64,000 nt of DNA from Spirosoma sp. (GCF_026391055.1 NZ_JAPLET010000017.1:248001-312000), one strand, 5' to 3'. Shown: positions 1 through 9,269, counted from the stretch's first letter. Translations and numbers: made by a program. The notes: generated by a model from the letters alone, not told the origin.

Positions 1-3
1 AGG

Positions 4-1428
4 TTATGGTAATACCGTAACAACCACCCGTTTGTAGCGCGTCAGAGCGGGAATACCTTTGTCGGTTAGTTTCAGAATAAAGTGAATGGTCTGCGGACTT
101 GTCACTACCGGAGCGATGGGGCGGGCTTCGTAAATATTTGAGACAAAATTTTCATAGTTAATAACACCCTGATACGTACCAGCTTCAGGATAGTACATCC
201 AGCGAAAACTCATCGAATCCCCGTCCGGGTCGGTCGAATCAGCGGCTCGCAGGTAAAACGTCTCTCCCGAATGAACGGTTAGGGTTTCGGGGTGCGACAG
301 GCGCGGCACCGGCGGATGGTTAGCCTGTGTATAAGGTTTGGTACACCAGTCCATACGGGCAGCAAAATCGTTCTGAAACTCGCTACGCCACCGCCAGATA
401 GTCGCTTGAATACTCTTTTTGGCCTTTGGTTCACTCACCGGGGCCATAAACGTTACCGGCGTCAGGACTGAGTCAGCCGAGTTAGTCCAGATGGGACGCG
501 TCTCGGGCTCTTCCGGTGGCGTACCGGCTGGTTTACGCGCGCTGACAACCACTTCTTTAGGTTGTTGTAGCACATAACGACCGCCCCAGCCGCCCCAGTC
601 AGGGTGTTCGGCTACATTCAAGCCGTTCGGAATCAGGCCAAGAAAGGAAGGCGTATCGCCCTCCATCCCAAAGGCCACATCGGGATACAAAGCCCCTAGT
701 GGACCATGGCCCTGCTGAATATTTTCGGCGAGCCAGGCATCACTAACACACTCCGGGTGGGTACCCGGTTCCTTTGTACTCATACCTAACCAGGTGGCCT
801 GATCATAGCCATAGCCAGGGCTGACCACATAAGCAACATGGGGAAACATATTGCGGATCCAGGGGCCGCTATCGTCCTGATCAGAGATTGTATAGACCCG
901 CAGTTTACGGTACATCCGCTCGGCCTCCTGGGGCATGCGCGTCTTCTGAATGAACCAGAGGGCCTGCGCCAGCGTATTGACTCCTCCCCAGGCAGCTACC
1001 CAAAGTGGGCGGGCGTCGGTCTTTTCCAACTGCCGGATTATCCAGGACGACCCCTCCGAGTCTTTGCCTTCGCCTACCCCGCTCATGCCATAAACAGGCA
1101 GTCCTTTTTTGATTCGGGTTTTCAAGGCTTGCGCCGTGGGGTAGCCCGGCTCGTGTTTTAGAAGGTTTGGCTGCACCTTGCCGTAGGCATCCACAATTCG
1201 GTGAATAGTTTCCGGGGCCACGCGTTTTTGAAGGTGAATAGAGGTCGTCGCGATGAGCCCTTCGATGTCGATCTGATTGGCATAAGTGAGTAGCCGGACC
1301 AGTGACTGCGAATCGTCGGGTTCATTTTCAATATCGGTCAGTACAATTAACCGTATATGAGAGCTAGTAGACTGTGCTATAAGCACATCCGCTACTAGGG
1401 TTAGGACAAGGAGGAGAAGCGTTTTCAT
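4..1428 (-). CDS. Secreted DUF1593 / Sde182-type nucleoside-hydrolase-like protein
   Basis: A 474-residue protein with a clear N-terminal signal peptide ending near AQS, so exported. Residues about 25-290 match the DUF1593 domain, a nucleoside-hydrolase-like fold found in cellulose-binding proteins of the Sde182 type. The acidic stretch DIENEPDDSQ near residue 32 resembles the metal-binding Asp cluster of inosine-uridine nucleoside hydrolases. The C-terminal 100 residues look like the Ig-like domain normally attached in this family (HPETLTVHSGETFYLRA followed by TDPDGD). True substrate is unknown; family members are usually linked to plant polysaccharide breakdown. It is transcribed alone, away from the next gene. 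The family assignment is fairly secure, the activity is not. Confidence 0.75.
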   Translation of the reverse strand: MKTLLLLVLTLVADVLIAQSTSSHIRLIVLTDIENEPDDSQSLVRLLTYANQIDIEGLIATTSIHLQKRVAPETIHRIVDAYGKVQPNLLKHEPGYPTAQALKTRIKKGLPVYGMSGVGEGKDSEGSSWIIRQLEKTDARPLWVAAWGGVNTLAQALWFIQKTRMPQEAERMYRKLRVYTISDQDDSGPWIRNMFPHVAYVVSPGYGYDQATWLGMSTKEPGTHPECVSDAWLAENIQQGHGPLGALYPDVAFGMEGDTPSFLGLIPNGLNVAEHPDWGGWGGRYVLQQPKEVVVSARKPAGTPPEEPETRPIWTNSADSVLTPVTFMAPVSEPKAKKSIQATIWRWRSEFQNDFAARMDWCTKPYTQANHPPVPRLSHPETLTVHSGETFYLRAADSTDPDGDSMSFRWMYYPEAGTYQGVINYENFVSNIYEARPIAPVVTSPQTIHFILKLTDKGIPALTRYKRVVVTVLP

Positions 1429-1633
1429 TAATTAGTACGGCTATTAACAGGGTACTTAAGCCACTTCTTCGACAAACCATACTTACCAATGAGCTTATCC
1501 AGTGAGCCGGTACCACCGTTATAAATATAGAAAGATTTCGAAAGTTGCTTTAACAACATGAACTGTTGACCATCGAACACCTATGCCGTTTGGGGTGTTA
1601 TGTATCTTTACCCACCCACTTACCATAGAATAC

Positions 1634-2545
1634 ATGAGCGAAACAGTTTTAGTAACAGGCGGTACCGGCTCTATTGGCCGTCGCCTTACCCAATTGCTTC
1701 AACAGGCTGGCTATCAGGTAGCCTTGCTGAGTCGGTCTCCCAAATCCATCCCCGACGTTCGCGTTTATCAGTGGGACATTCAGAAAGGGCACATTGACCC
1801 GCAGGCCATTGCTACCGCCGATCATATCATTCACCTGGCCGGCGAGGGAATTGCCGATGAGCGCTGGACCGACCAGCGAAAAGAAGCTATTCTGAACAGC
1901 CGGACCCAATCGACAGATTTGCTGATGCAGGCTTTAAAAACCAACCGGCACCGGGTGAAATCGTTTGTGGGTGCATCGGCCATTGGTTATTATGGAGGTA
2001 ATACAGACGACCGGCCGCTGACCGAGACAAGCCAGGGCGGCTCCGATTTTCTGGCACAGGTAGTACGCGCCTGGGAGCGGTCCGAAGAACAGGTTGCTTC
2101 GCTGGGCATTCGAACCGTAAAATTCCGGATTGGGGTTGTGCTGATGGCCGAGGGCGGGGCATTGCCCAAGTTAGTCCAGCCCATTCGGTTGGGAGCAGGA
2201 GCGCCCATTGGTTCGGGGCAGCAGTATATTTCGTGGATTCACCTCGACGATATGTGTCGGTTGTTTATTGAGGGCTTGTCGAACACCACCTGGCAGGGTG
2301 TTTATAATGCCGTTGCTCCTACCCCTGTCACCAACGAAACCCTCACGCGGGCCATTGCTCAGGTCCTGCACCGGCCTATTTTGCTGCCTAACATTCCGGC
2401 ATTTGCGATTAAACTACTATATGGCGAAATGGCCATCGTCGTTACGGGCGGCAACTACGTGCTCAACAAGCGCATAGCCGACGAAACCGATTTTCAATAT
2501 CAATACAGCGATTTGACCAGAGCGCTGGAAAATTTGTTAGGGTAA
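1634..2545 (+). CDS. TIGR01777-type SDR epimerase (YfcH-like)
   Basis: NAD(P)-dependent sugar-epimerase-like protein of about 303 residues. The Rossmann nucleotide-binding loop TGGTGSIG lies within the first 15 residues, SAIGYYGG contains the family's active-site Tyr region, and the C-terminus NKRIADETDFQYQYSDL is the DUF1731 tail of the TIGR01777/YfcH group. An upstream in-frame ATG at 1583 would add 17 residues (MPFGVLCIF...) before the Rossmann strand. I prefer ATG 1634 because the beta strand begins at once there, and a TATCTTTA sequence at 1603-1610 resembles a -7 promoter element lying between the two candidate starts. Physiological substrate is unknown for the family. A strong hairpin follows the stop codon. 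Confidence 0.85.
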   Translation: MSETVLVTGGTGSIGRRLTQLLQQAGYQVALLSRSPKSIPDVRVYQWDIQKGHIDPQAIATADHIIHLAGEGIADERWTDQRKEAILNSRTQSTDLLMQALKTNRHRVKSFVGASAIGYYGGNTDDRPLTETSQGGSDFLAQVVRAWERSEEQVASLGIRTVKFRIGVVLMAEGGALPKLVQPIRLGAGAPIGSGQQYISWIHLDDMCRLFIEGLSNTTWQGVYNAVAPTPVTNETLTRAIAQVLHRPILLPNIPAFAIKLLYGEMAIVVTGGNYVLNKRIADETDFQYQYSDLTRALENLLG

Positions 2546-2551
2546 GTAATA

Positions 2552-2583
2552 ACGTACCCACGGACTTTAGCCCGTGGGTACGT
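2552..2583. terminator. 12-bp hairpin between convergent genes
   Basis: Perfect inverted repeat ACGTACCCACGG (2552-2563) and its complement (2572-2583) around an 8-nt loop, lying between the stop codons of the convergent epimerase and enolase-superfamily genes. It has no U-run on either side, so it may be a bidirectional terminator or one copy of a dispersed palindromic repeat. Confidence 0.6.
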
Positions 2584-2590
2584 CTGTTAT

Positions 2591-4015
2591 CTAGCTCCAC
2601 TCGCGGTCGGCGGAGTCTTTCGTATTCCAGGTATCGGTTGGGGCAAACCAGGTCGCTCCTTTCTTAAGGAACTTCTTGGCTACATCTTCGTTCAGTTCAA
2701 CGCCCAGGCCCGGCTTTTCGGGGACTTTCACGAAGCCTTTTTCAACAATAGGCCGCATGCCCGTCACCAGATCTTCCCAGCCTGCTACATCGACACCGTG
2801 GTGTTCGAGAGCTACGAAATTCTCGGTGGCAGCTGCGCAGTGCACGTTCGCCATCATCGAAATGGGCGATCCGGCAAAGTGCATAGCCATTGGAATACCT
2901 TTCTCTTCGGCGTAATCACCTATTTTCTTGGTCTCCAGCAGACCACCCGAGCTGGCCAGATCAGGGTGAATCATATCGATTGCTTTCGCGTCGATGAGTT
3001 TGATAAACCCTTCTTTCAGGTAAATGTCTTCGCCCGTCAGCGTTGGCGTTTCGATGGCGTCGGTAATTTGCTTCCACTGATCGGTGTAGAACCAGGGGAC
3101 CAGGTCTTCGAGCCAGGCCAGACGGAACGGCTCCATGGCCTTACCAATCTGAATAGCCGTGTTAACGTCGAAGTGGCCGAAGTGATCGGCCGCCAGTGGC
3201 GTATCGTACCCGACAATATCGCGCACTTTACCCACGTGCTCTACCAGCCGGTCAAGGCCTTTTTTCGTAACCTGAATGCGGGTAAATGGGTGTTTAGTGT
3301 TGGCATAATTGCCTAGTTTACCCGACTCCCGGTCGTTCCACTGCTGTTTTACGCTCCAGTTATTAGCGTTGACGAGCATACCGGGCTGATCGGCCAGCAT
3401 ACCGATGCCGAAGTCCATTTTCAGGAACGTATACCCCTGGTCCCGGCGCTTCTTCATGTTCTCGGCAAAGCCTTCGTACGTATTCGACTCGGGCGTATCG
3501 GCATACAACCGGATAAAGTCGCGGTATTTACCACCTAGTAGTTGATAAGCCGGTACGTTATACGCTTTACCCGCCAGATCCCACAAAGCCATCTCTACGC
3601 CACAAACGCCACCAGCCGCCCGGCTTTGACCGCCAAACTGCTTGATCTGCTTGAAAATCTGTTCCACATTGCAGGGATTTTTACCCAACAGTCGGCTTTT
3701 GAGCATCAGTGCATAGTTGGCGCTGGCTCCATCGCGAACTTCACCCCAGCCAACGAGGCCCTGGTTGGTATCAATCCGGATAATTGGACTGCTAAAGGGC
3801 ACTCCATTCAGCACAGCAACCCGCATGTCGGTAATCCGCAACTCAGATGGCTTTGAGTCTCGGCTTACCTTCTGGGTGATAAACTCCATTTCCTGGTCGT
3901 GCTGACCATCGAACGCCAGGCCAAGCGAGAGGCCACCTAAACCGGCATTCCGCAGAAAGTCACGCCGGTCGGAAGATTTCCCCGAAGATGTCAGTCGGGA
4001 GAAGATGTTTTTCAT
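2591..4015 (-). CDS. Tat-exported mandelate racemase/muconate lactonizing family enzyme
   Basis: Enolase-superfamily protein of 474 residues. The N-terminus SDRRDFLRNAGLGG is a twin-arginine signal, pointing to export after folding. The MR_MLE N-terminal capping domain covers about 58-170 and the barrel 185-460. Probable Mg ligands are D277 (AADHFGHF), E303 (WLEDLVPW) and E329 (TGEDIYL), and H379 (MAMHFAG) is a candidate base, arranged as in sugar-acid dehydratases of the galactonate/gluconate type. About 40 residues (205-250) appear inserted between the KMDF strand and the first ligand. Function is best given as a sugar-acid dehydratase-like enzyme; substrate unknown. It converges on the epimerase gene. 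Confidence 0.82.
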   Translation of the reverse strand: MKNIFSRLTSSGKSSDRRDFLRNAGLGGLSLGLAFDGQHDQEMEFITQKVSRDSKPSELRITDMRVAVLNGVPFSSPIIRIDTNQGLVGWGEVRDGASANYALMLKSRLLGKNPCNVEQIFKQIKQFGGQSRAAGGVCGVEMALWDLAGKAYNVPAYQLLGGKYRDFIRLYADTPESNTYEGFAENMKKRRDQGYTFLKMDFGIGMLADQPGMLVNANNWSVKQQWNDRESGKLGNYANTKHPFTRIQVTKKGLDRLVEHVGKVRDIVGYDTPLAADHFGHFDVNTAIQIGKAMEPFRLAWLEDLVPWFYTDQWKQITDAIETPTLTGEDIYLKEGFIKLIDAKAIDMIHPDLASSGGLLETKKIGDYAEEKGIPMAMHFAGSPISMMANVHCAAATENFVALEHHGVDVAGWEDLVTGMRPIVEKGFVKVPEKPGLGVELNEDVAKKFLKKGATWFAPTDTWNTKDSADREWS

Positions 4016-4309
4016 GGTAAAAAAAGACGATAGGGTTTATGTCTGGTCGCTACAGATTTACACCAGCGGACAACGCATTCGTTGACAAATGAGAACAGAA
4101 AAGTTCGTTGGCTTATTCCGGTAATCTGTTGTCATATAAGTAGGTTAATGCCAGTATTTTACTTATGAAGTGGTCTTTTTACTGAGAATTACCTGGAAAC
4201 TGCCTTTTGTGAACAGATAACCAATACTATCAGCGCAGTAAGTTTTGCGACCCTTCTGCATGTCCTAATCCATTCTTAATCGTATAACCAGTCAACACGA
4301 CATAAAGCA
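4016..4309. other. Divergent intergenic region
   Basis: Non-coding spacer between the divergent enolase-superfamily and first RraA-family genes. It must hold both promoters. I see no full TTG-N19-TAnnTTTG match; TAAGTTTTG at 4239-4247 is a near miss on the plus strand. Confidence 0.4.
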
Positions 4310-5248
4310 ATGTTAAAGAGAGCACTAGTAGCCTTATCCCTTATCACCTTCTCGGGCGGCTTTGCTGCCCAGGCCCAGCGGGTCGGATCATCTCCCGAAT
4401 ACATTAAAGCGTTAACCGCCGACTGGAAAGGCGAGCGTCTGGCGGATGGCCGTCCCAAAATTCCGGATATCGTTATGGAACGGCTGGCCAATTGTACATT
4501 AGAGCAAATCTGGGGCTATCTGGGTAAGAAGGGCTACCGGAACCAGGTCGAGAAAAACTGGATTATCCTAAAACCCGGCGAAACCATGACCGGCCGTGCC
4601 GTGACGGCCCAATTCATGCCCATGCGGCCCGACCTCGACAGTTTGGTACGTGCCCAGGGCAAAGCCGAAGGTCGCTCCCAAAAGGGCGGTATTAACATCT
4701 GGCCAATCGATATATTAACAAAAGGTGATATATATGTAGCCGACGGCTTCGGTAAGATTAAAGATGGTACGCTGATCGGGTCCAGTCTGGGAAACGCTAT
4801 TTACGGCAAAACCGGCAAAGGCGTTATCTTTTATGGGTCTGTGCGCGATATGCAGGAATTGAAGGACACAAAAGGGTTCAATGCCTGGGTGAAAGGGCAC
4901 GACCCCTCATACATTAAGGACATGACGCCAACCTCCATCAATGCACCCATCCGCATCGGCGACGTGACGGTGCTGCCCGGCGATGCCGTGTTTGCCAATG
5001 AATACGGCACCGTGTTTATTCCTGCTCACTTGGTGGAAGGGCTGGTATCGGCATCGGAAATGACCGCCCTGCGCGACGAATTTGAACGGGTACTTCTTCA
5101 GCAGGGTAAATACCCATCCGGCGAAATTCACGGCGACTGGTCGGAGAAAATCAAAGGCGAATTCAGAGCCTGGGTTGGCAAGTACCCCAAGAAACTAGCC
5201 ATCACCCAAAAGGATATTGACAGTTATCTGGCGAAAGAAGGCCATTAA
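4310..5248 (+). CDS. Secreted RraA/HMG-aldolase family protein, copy 1
   Basis: A 312-residue protein with a signal peptide (first 22 residues, ending AAQAQ) followed by an RraA-like fold. The core GDIYVADGFGKI, the RD-x2-E stretch in GSVRDMQEL and the GDAVFANEYGTVFIPAHL strand match the RraA / class II 4-hydroxy-4-methyl-2-oxoglutarate aldolase family, which binds a divalent metal near the RD motif. Family members are normally cytosolic and about 160-220 residues long. This one is exported and carries extra N- and C-terminal segments. Its tandem paralogue follows after an intrinsic terminator. Aldolase-type chemistry on keto acids is the likeliest role. RNase E inhibition is unlikely for an exported protein. 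Confidence 0.78.
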   Translation: MLKRALVALSLITFSGGFAAQAQRVGSSPEYIKALTADWKGERLADGRPKIPDIVMERLANCTLEQIWGYLGKKGYRNQVEKNWIILKPGETMTGRAVTAQFMPMRPDLDSLVRAQGKAEGRSQKGGINIWPIDILTKGDIYVADGFGKIKDGTLIGSSLGNAIYGKTGKGVIFYGSVRDMQELKDTKGFNAWVKGHDPSYIKDMTPTSINAPIRIGDVTVLPGDAVFANEYGTVFIPAHLVEGLVSASEMTALRDEFERVLLQQGKYPSGEIHGDWSEKIKGEFRAWVGKYPKKLAITQKDIDSYLAKEGH

Positions 5249-5259
5249 GTACATTTGTG

Positions 5260-5316
5260 TTCAGGCCTGATTACCGTATTTAAAAAATGGGGTAATCAGG
5301 CCTGAACCTTTTTATT
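5260..5316 (+). terminator. Intrinsic terminator after RraA copy 1
   Basis: A 16-bp perfect stem TTCAGGCCTGATTACC (5260-5275) pairs with 5291-5306 around a 15-nt loop and is followed by CCTTTTTATT. It is a textbook Rho-independent terminator that separates the two RraA-family paralogues. Confidence 0.88.
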
Positions 5317-5330
5317 ATTAATTTACCAAA

Positions 5331-6266
5331 ATGATGACATTCAGAATTGCCGTTTTATTGACGTTTGTTGCAGGTTTCTGCTTTAAAAGCACTTTACAGG
5401 CCCAAACCATACCGAAAGACGAACTGGTCTTTTTAACATCGGAATGGAAAGGGGAACGATTCCCGGACGGACGGCCGAAAATTCCAGATAGCTTACTCGA
5501 ACGGGCTAAATACATCGGCATTGACGACGCCTGGACGGTACTGAAAAACGAAGGCTACACTAATCAATTTGAAGGTAACTGGAAACTGATTCATAATGAC
5601 GTAGCGGTTACGGGGCGGGCAGTTACGGCCGTATACATGCCGAGCCGGCCGGACGTTGAAAAACTCATCAAGGATCGGGGTATTACCAAGCAAGGGCGGA
5701 AGGGCAATACCAATACCTGGCCCATTGAAGTACTCAGCAAAGGGGATGTGTACGTAGCCGATGCCTTCGGTAAAATTGGTGGCGGCACACTAATGGGCGC
5801 TACGCTGGGCAACGCTATTTTTAGTAAAACGGGCAATGGTGTCGTGTTCAACGGCGCAGCCAGAGATCTTCAGGAATTACAGAACATAAAAGGCTTCAAT
5901 GCGTTTGTGCGCGATTTCCACCCGTCTTTTCTGGAAGAAATGGTCCTGATGGGCCTGAATGCTCCTATCCGTATCGGAAACGTGATGGTACTGCCCGGCG
6001 ATCTGGTCATTGCCCAGCGGGAAGGCGTGTTATTTGTACCCGCTCACCTGGCCGAACAGGTAATCAGCACCGCGGAGTTTGTGACCCGCAAAGATCAGTT
6101 TGGGTTCGAGATGGTTAAATCGGGTCGTTATACAACCGGTCAGATTGATAGCCAGTGGACTGATGAAATCAAAACCAATTTCCTGACCTGGCTTGGCAAG
6201 CACCCGGAGTTAGGCACCATGACCAGACCAGAGCTGGACAAAGTAATGAGCAAACGTACCTGGTAG
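5331..6266 (+). CDS. Secreted RraA/HMG-aldolase family protein, copy 2
   Basis: A 311-residue paralogue of the preceding gene, collinear along its whole length. Both share a lipid-free signal peptide, the segments EWKGERFPDGRPKIPD versus DWKGERLADGRPKIPD, GDVYVADAFGKIGGGTLMG, RDLQELQNIKGFNAF and GDLVIAQREGVLFVPAHL, and the C-terminal FLTWLGKHPELGTMT. The start is ATG 5331, with a second ATG at once after it. The RD-x2-E motif is kept. A tandem duplication followed by divergence is the simplest origin. The strong terminator in front suggests its own promoter or low read-through from copy 1. Product is inferred to be an exported metal-dependent aldolase-like enzyme of unknown substrate. Confidence 0.78.
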   Translation: MMTFRIAVLLTFVAGFCFKSTLQAQTIPKDELVFLTSEWKGERFPDGRPKIPDSLLERAKYIGIDDAWTVLKNEGYTNQFEGNWKLIHNDVAVTGRAVTAVYMPSRPDVEKLIKDRGITKQGRKGNTNTWPIEVLSKGDVYVADAFGKIGGGTLMGATLGNAIFSKTGNGVVFNGAARDLQELQNIKGFNAFVRDFHPSFLEEMVLMGLNAPIRIGNVMVLPGDLVIAQREGVLFVPAHLAEQVISTAEFVTRKDQFGFEMVKSGRYTTGQIDSQWTDEIKTNFLTWLGKHPELGTMTRPELDKVMSKRTW

Positions 6267-6282
6267 ATCTCGTTTTTCTGAG

Positions 6283-6312
6283 CAGCCTCCTTACATTAAG
6301 GAGGCTGTTGTT
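6283..6312 (+). terminator. Intrinsic terminator after RraA copy 2
   Basis: An 11-bp stem CAGCCTCCTTA (6283-6293) pairs with TAAGGAGGCTG (6297-6307) around a 3-nt loop and is followed by TTGTTTTA. It lies 16 nt past the stop codon. Confidence 0.85.
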
Positions 6313-6979
6313 TTATATAGCCTCCTGGCGATTGGCTTATGAAGTCCGGCTTCGATACGTACAGAAGTTGTTTGAGTAACCCCTTGTCGGGATTGCTTAT
6401 CTAATTCAAGTAGTATCTGGTAGTATAAAATACAGGTAGTGAGTCAATTCATTTATTCGGCAGCGAATACTTTTTTTGGCGTAATACAGGCAAGTTTTTT
6501 GCACATAAATCCTGTTAAGCCAACAAATAGTTTACAATTTATATAATTCCCTATATCAATCAATTATATGATATACCGCTAACTAAATATTTATTATTAT
6601 AAGGTGTATAAATATACAATTATAAAAAAAATTAAAGTACAAATTACTAAAAATACAAATTATCTAACGTTCAAAAATAGCCTATAAATATTGATAACCA
6701 GTTAGTTAATAGCACTGGAATATAAAAAACAGAACGCTCAGTAAACAAATAGCTTAGATAACCTTAATCAAGAAAAGGTGTACGAAAAAGTAGATATGTA
6801 AACAAAATAGTTATTGCTTTTTTGTAAGTTGATTTTACCTTTGATGCGTCAGCAAATAAAGCCTTTATAAACGGTGTAAAAACTTTTTTAGGTAGATATA
6901 CTCCGCCAGAAAGTTGCCCTTAACCCAGTCGTGAGAAAGTGTATATCTGCTTTTCCTGAGCCTTATTTCTCATCATTCT
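6313..6979 (+). promoter_or_regulatory. AT-rich leader upstream of the curli locus, with promoter
   Basis: About 670 nt without a gene, strongly AT-rich with runs of A and T. A good Bacteroidota promoter match lies near its 3' end: TTG at 6814-6816, a 19-nt spacer and TACCTTTG at 6836-6843, giving a predicted transcript start near 6850 and a leader of about 130 nt before the ATG at 6980. The rest may hold upstream regulator sites or bent DNA; I see no convincing hairpin. Confidence 0.55.
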
Positions 6980-8716
6980 ATGAAAAAAATTATCCTCACC
7001 GGTGCCGCTATTGTAGCGCTTGCTGCAGCCTGCTTCGCACAGAATAATACATCGACGATTAGCCAGTCTGGCAACCAACAGAGTGCAGAGGCTACTCAGA
7101 AAGGTAAGGATCTGATATCGACTATTGTACAGACCTCGGCTGGCGGGATTACCAACGTTGGCAATTTTGCAAAGACTGTCCAGAAATCAGCTTCATTAGT
7201 CTCGGAGAAAAATCAGGCCATCATTAACCAGTTAGGTACGGCCTACGGCTCTGCTACTATCGAGCAGGAAGGCGTTGGTAATCAATCAACGATCAACCAG
7301 AAAAATAACAACGCCGAATCGAGCGGAGATGGCAACTTGGTAACAACGTTCCAAAGGGGGTTCAATCAAGTGCTGACCGTTAACCAGAATGATAATTCGA
7401 AAAGTAATCTGGTTACGATGCGCCAGGAGAATACAGGGGCGGCTCAAACAGCAACGGTTGACCAAAACAATGTATCCACCCGAAACTCGGCTACAACAAA
7501 CCAGTTTGGCAATAACAATACCCTAAGTATTAGTCAGTCGAATAATTCGAACAACAACACCGCTAATGTTCGGCAGGGTTTTGCCCCCAACACGGGTGCC
7601 AGCGCATTTAATGCAACGGCTCTCGTTGAACAAAACGGCGGAGCTTTGGGCAGTTCGTCGGGCAACGAGTCCACCATAACGCAAATTAATAGAGCGTCTA
7701 ACATCGCCAAAATTTTTCAGAACAACGGCAGTGGGGGCATAGGCGAAGCAGGGAATGATGTTACTATCAATCAATCAGGTGTCCTGGGGTCGATTGCCAG
7801 CGTAAGCCAGAGTAACAATTCCCAGAATAACTCTACGGTTATCAACCAATCCGTGGCTGGTCAGCATACGGCTTATATATCGCAGGATGGCGATGGTAAT
7901 TTCAACAGCTTTAATAACACGGTAGCAGTTAACCAGACCGGCAGCGGCAATAAAGCGGATGTTCGTCAGTTGGGCATCGATGCCAACAAAAATGGCCAGG
8001 GAGGCAGCTATAATAACGCAGCAAACGTTACCCAGTCCAATCAACTGAATCAGGCATTTATCGTTCAGAAGGATTTGAGCGCCTTTAACACGGCAACCAT
8101 CAATCAGGCCGGAGTTAATGATATAGGGACCATTACCCAATCCATAAACTCAATCGCTAATAACGCAACGATTAATCAGGGCGCATTTAGCAGCGGCAAC
8201 AATAGAGCGACGATCACACAGCAGCAATCCGCGCCTGAGGGTGGTCTGGGCGGAAACTCAGCTACCATTAGCCAGAACCTACTGGCAGCGGGCAGTGCGA
8301 ATATTGCAACCATTGTGCAGGGATTTTTACCCTCAGCTACTAACTCAAATGCCAATCTGGCAACCATTAATCAGGAAGGCAGTTCGAACCAGGCTCGTCT
8401 GCAACAAACGGGGGATTTAAACATAGCGACGATCATGCAGACCGGCAACGGTAACATCGTTCGAAATGCGGATGCCTCCCTTAATTCCTCAGCCCTTCAG
8501 CTAGGGTCGAACAACAAACTGACCGTAGAACAGATAGCCGGAGCCAGTGGCAACATTGCCAACGTAGCCCAGATTGGTTCGGATAATATTGCCAATATCC
8601 TGCAAAATGGTTCAGCTAATACTGTCAACTTGTCGGAGATCGGTAATGGCCAAAAGATCTCCGTCTCACAGGCAGGCACTGGCAATACAGTAACTATCAG
8701 CCTCATTGGCAACTAG
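6980..8716 (+). CDS. Large curlin-repeat protein (CsgA/CsgB-like amyloid subunit)
   Basis: A 578-residue secreted protein made almost wholly of curlin-type repeats. Residues 1-20 are a signal peptide (MKKIILTGAAIVALAAACFA). The mature part repeats strands of the form ATINQxGxxN and alternates Gln and Asn ladders (VNQTGSGNKADVRQLG, ATIMQTGNGNIV, ANILQNGSANTVNL), which is the beta-solenoid pattern of curli amyloid. Longer loops break the register more than in classical CsgA. E. coli CsgA has about 150 residues with five repeats, so this subunit is nearly four times as long. It would be exported by the CsgG encoded downstream and polymerise on the surface. Whether it is the major subunit, nucleator or a separate fibre is not decided by sequence. 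Confidence 0.88.
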   Translation: MKKIILTGAAIVALAAACFAQNNTSTISQSGNQQSAEATQKGKDLISTIVQTSAGGITNVGNFAKTVQKSASLVSEKNQAIINQLGTAYGSATIEQEGVGNQSTINQKNNNAESSGDGNLVTTFQRGFNQVLTVNQNDNSKSNLVTMRQENTGAAQTATVDQNNVSTRNSATTNQFGNNNTLSISQSNNSNNNTANVRQGFAPNTGASAFNATALVEQNGGALGSSSGNESTITQINRASNIAKIFQNNGSGGIGEAGNDVTINQSGVLGSIASVSQSNNSQNNSTVINQSVAGQHTAYISQDGDGNFNSFNNTVAVNQTGSGNKADVRQLGIDANKNGQGGSYNNAANVTQSNQLNQAFIVQKDLSAFNTATINQAGVNDIGTITQSINSIANNATINQGAFSSGNNRATITQQQSAPEGGLGGNSATISQNLLAAGSANIATIVQGFLPSATNSNANLATINQEGSSNQARLQQTGDLNIATIMQTGNGNIVRNADASLNSSALQLGSNNKLTVEQIAGASGNIANVAQIGSDNIANILQNGSANTVNLSEIGNGQKISVSQAGTGNTVTISLIGN

Positions 8717-8786
8717 CTTTCAGGTTGTTTCGAGTTTATTTACGGCGGCAAAACACAATGAGTTACGCTTAAACGATACGTTAATC

Positions 8787-9176
8787 ATGAAAAACTTCTT
8801 TTTAGTAGGACTTGCCGCCTTGAGCGGTGCAGCGGCCAGCGGCCAGAATAAAGCGACTATTACGCAGGAGGGAAATGCCCATGAAGTATCCGTCGTACAG
8901 CAGGGCTCAGGCAATACATCCGTTATAAACCAGTCGACCACGGAGATTGGTAACCGAGCTACTGTCAACCAGTCGGGCAACGGTAATGTCGTCACCATCA
9001 ATCAAGGCGGCAACGACGATTACAGCGCGGCAGGCTCGAAAAATTCAGTAAACGCCAATCAGTCCGGTCAAGGTGAAACGATTATAACCCAAACGAATGG
9101 CGGTAATACAATAAGCGTTTACCAGGGGCCTGCCTCACCTGATAAAAAGAAGAGTCAGAAAGGAAAACAGAAATAA
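8787..9176 (+). CDS. Small curlin-repeat protein (CsgB-like)
   Basis: A 129-residue secreted curlin-repeat protein starting at ATG 8787, where a clean signal peptide begins (MKNFFLVGLAALSGAAASGQ). An upstream TTG-initiated frame overlapping the previous gene has no such signal and was rejected. Repeats such as ATITQEGNAHEVSVVQQGSG, ATVNQSGNGNVVTINQGG and NANQSGQGETIITQTNGG form four to five solenoid turns. The C-terminus PDKKKSQKGKQK is strongly basic, unlike the rest. In E. coli the minor nucleator CsgB also ends in a charged repeat, so a nucleator or anchor role is a reasonable guess. The gene lies 70 nt after the large curlin gene and ends with a long hairpin. Confidence 0.85.
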   Translation: MKNFFLVGLAALSGAAASGQNKATITQEGNAHEVSVVQQGSGNTSVINQSTTEIGNRATVNQSGNGNVVTINQGGNDDYSAAGSKNSVNANQSGQGETIITQTNGGNTISVYQGPASPDKKKSQKGKQK

Positions 9177-9220
9177 TTGTAGCGGGCAAACACTTTATCG
9201 CCTGATAGCGTACCCCTTTG

Positions 9221-9269
9221 AAGCGTCTTTCTACTGTCTTTTACGACGGTGGAAAGACGCTTTTCTTAT
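9221..9269 (+). terminator. Intrinsic terminator after small curlin gene
   Basis: The stem AAGCGTCTTTC (9221-9231) pairs with GAAAGACGCTT (9252-9262), and the interior (TACTGTC with GACGGTG) extends the pairing nearly to the loop. It is followed by TTCTTATG. This closes the first curli transcript. Confidence 0.82.

Noticed and set aside
2798-3316. 172-codon plus-strand frame
   Set aside because: Antisense to the enolase-superfamily gene, which has a full set of active-site motifs.
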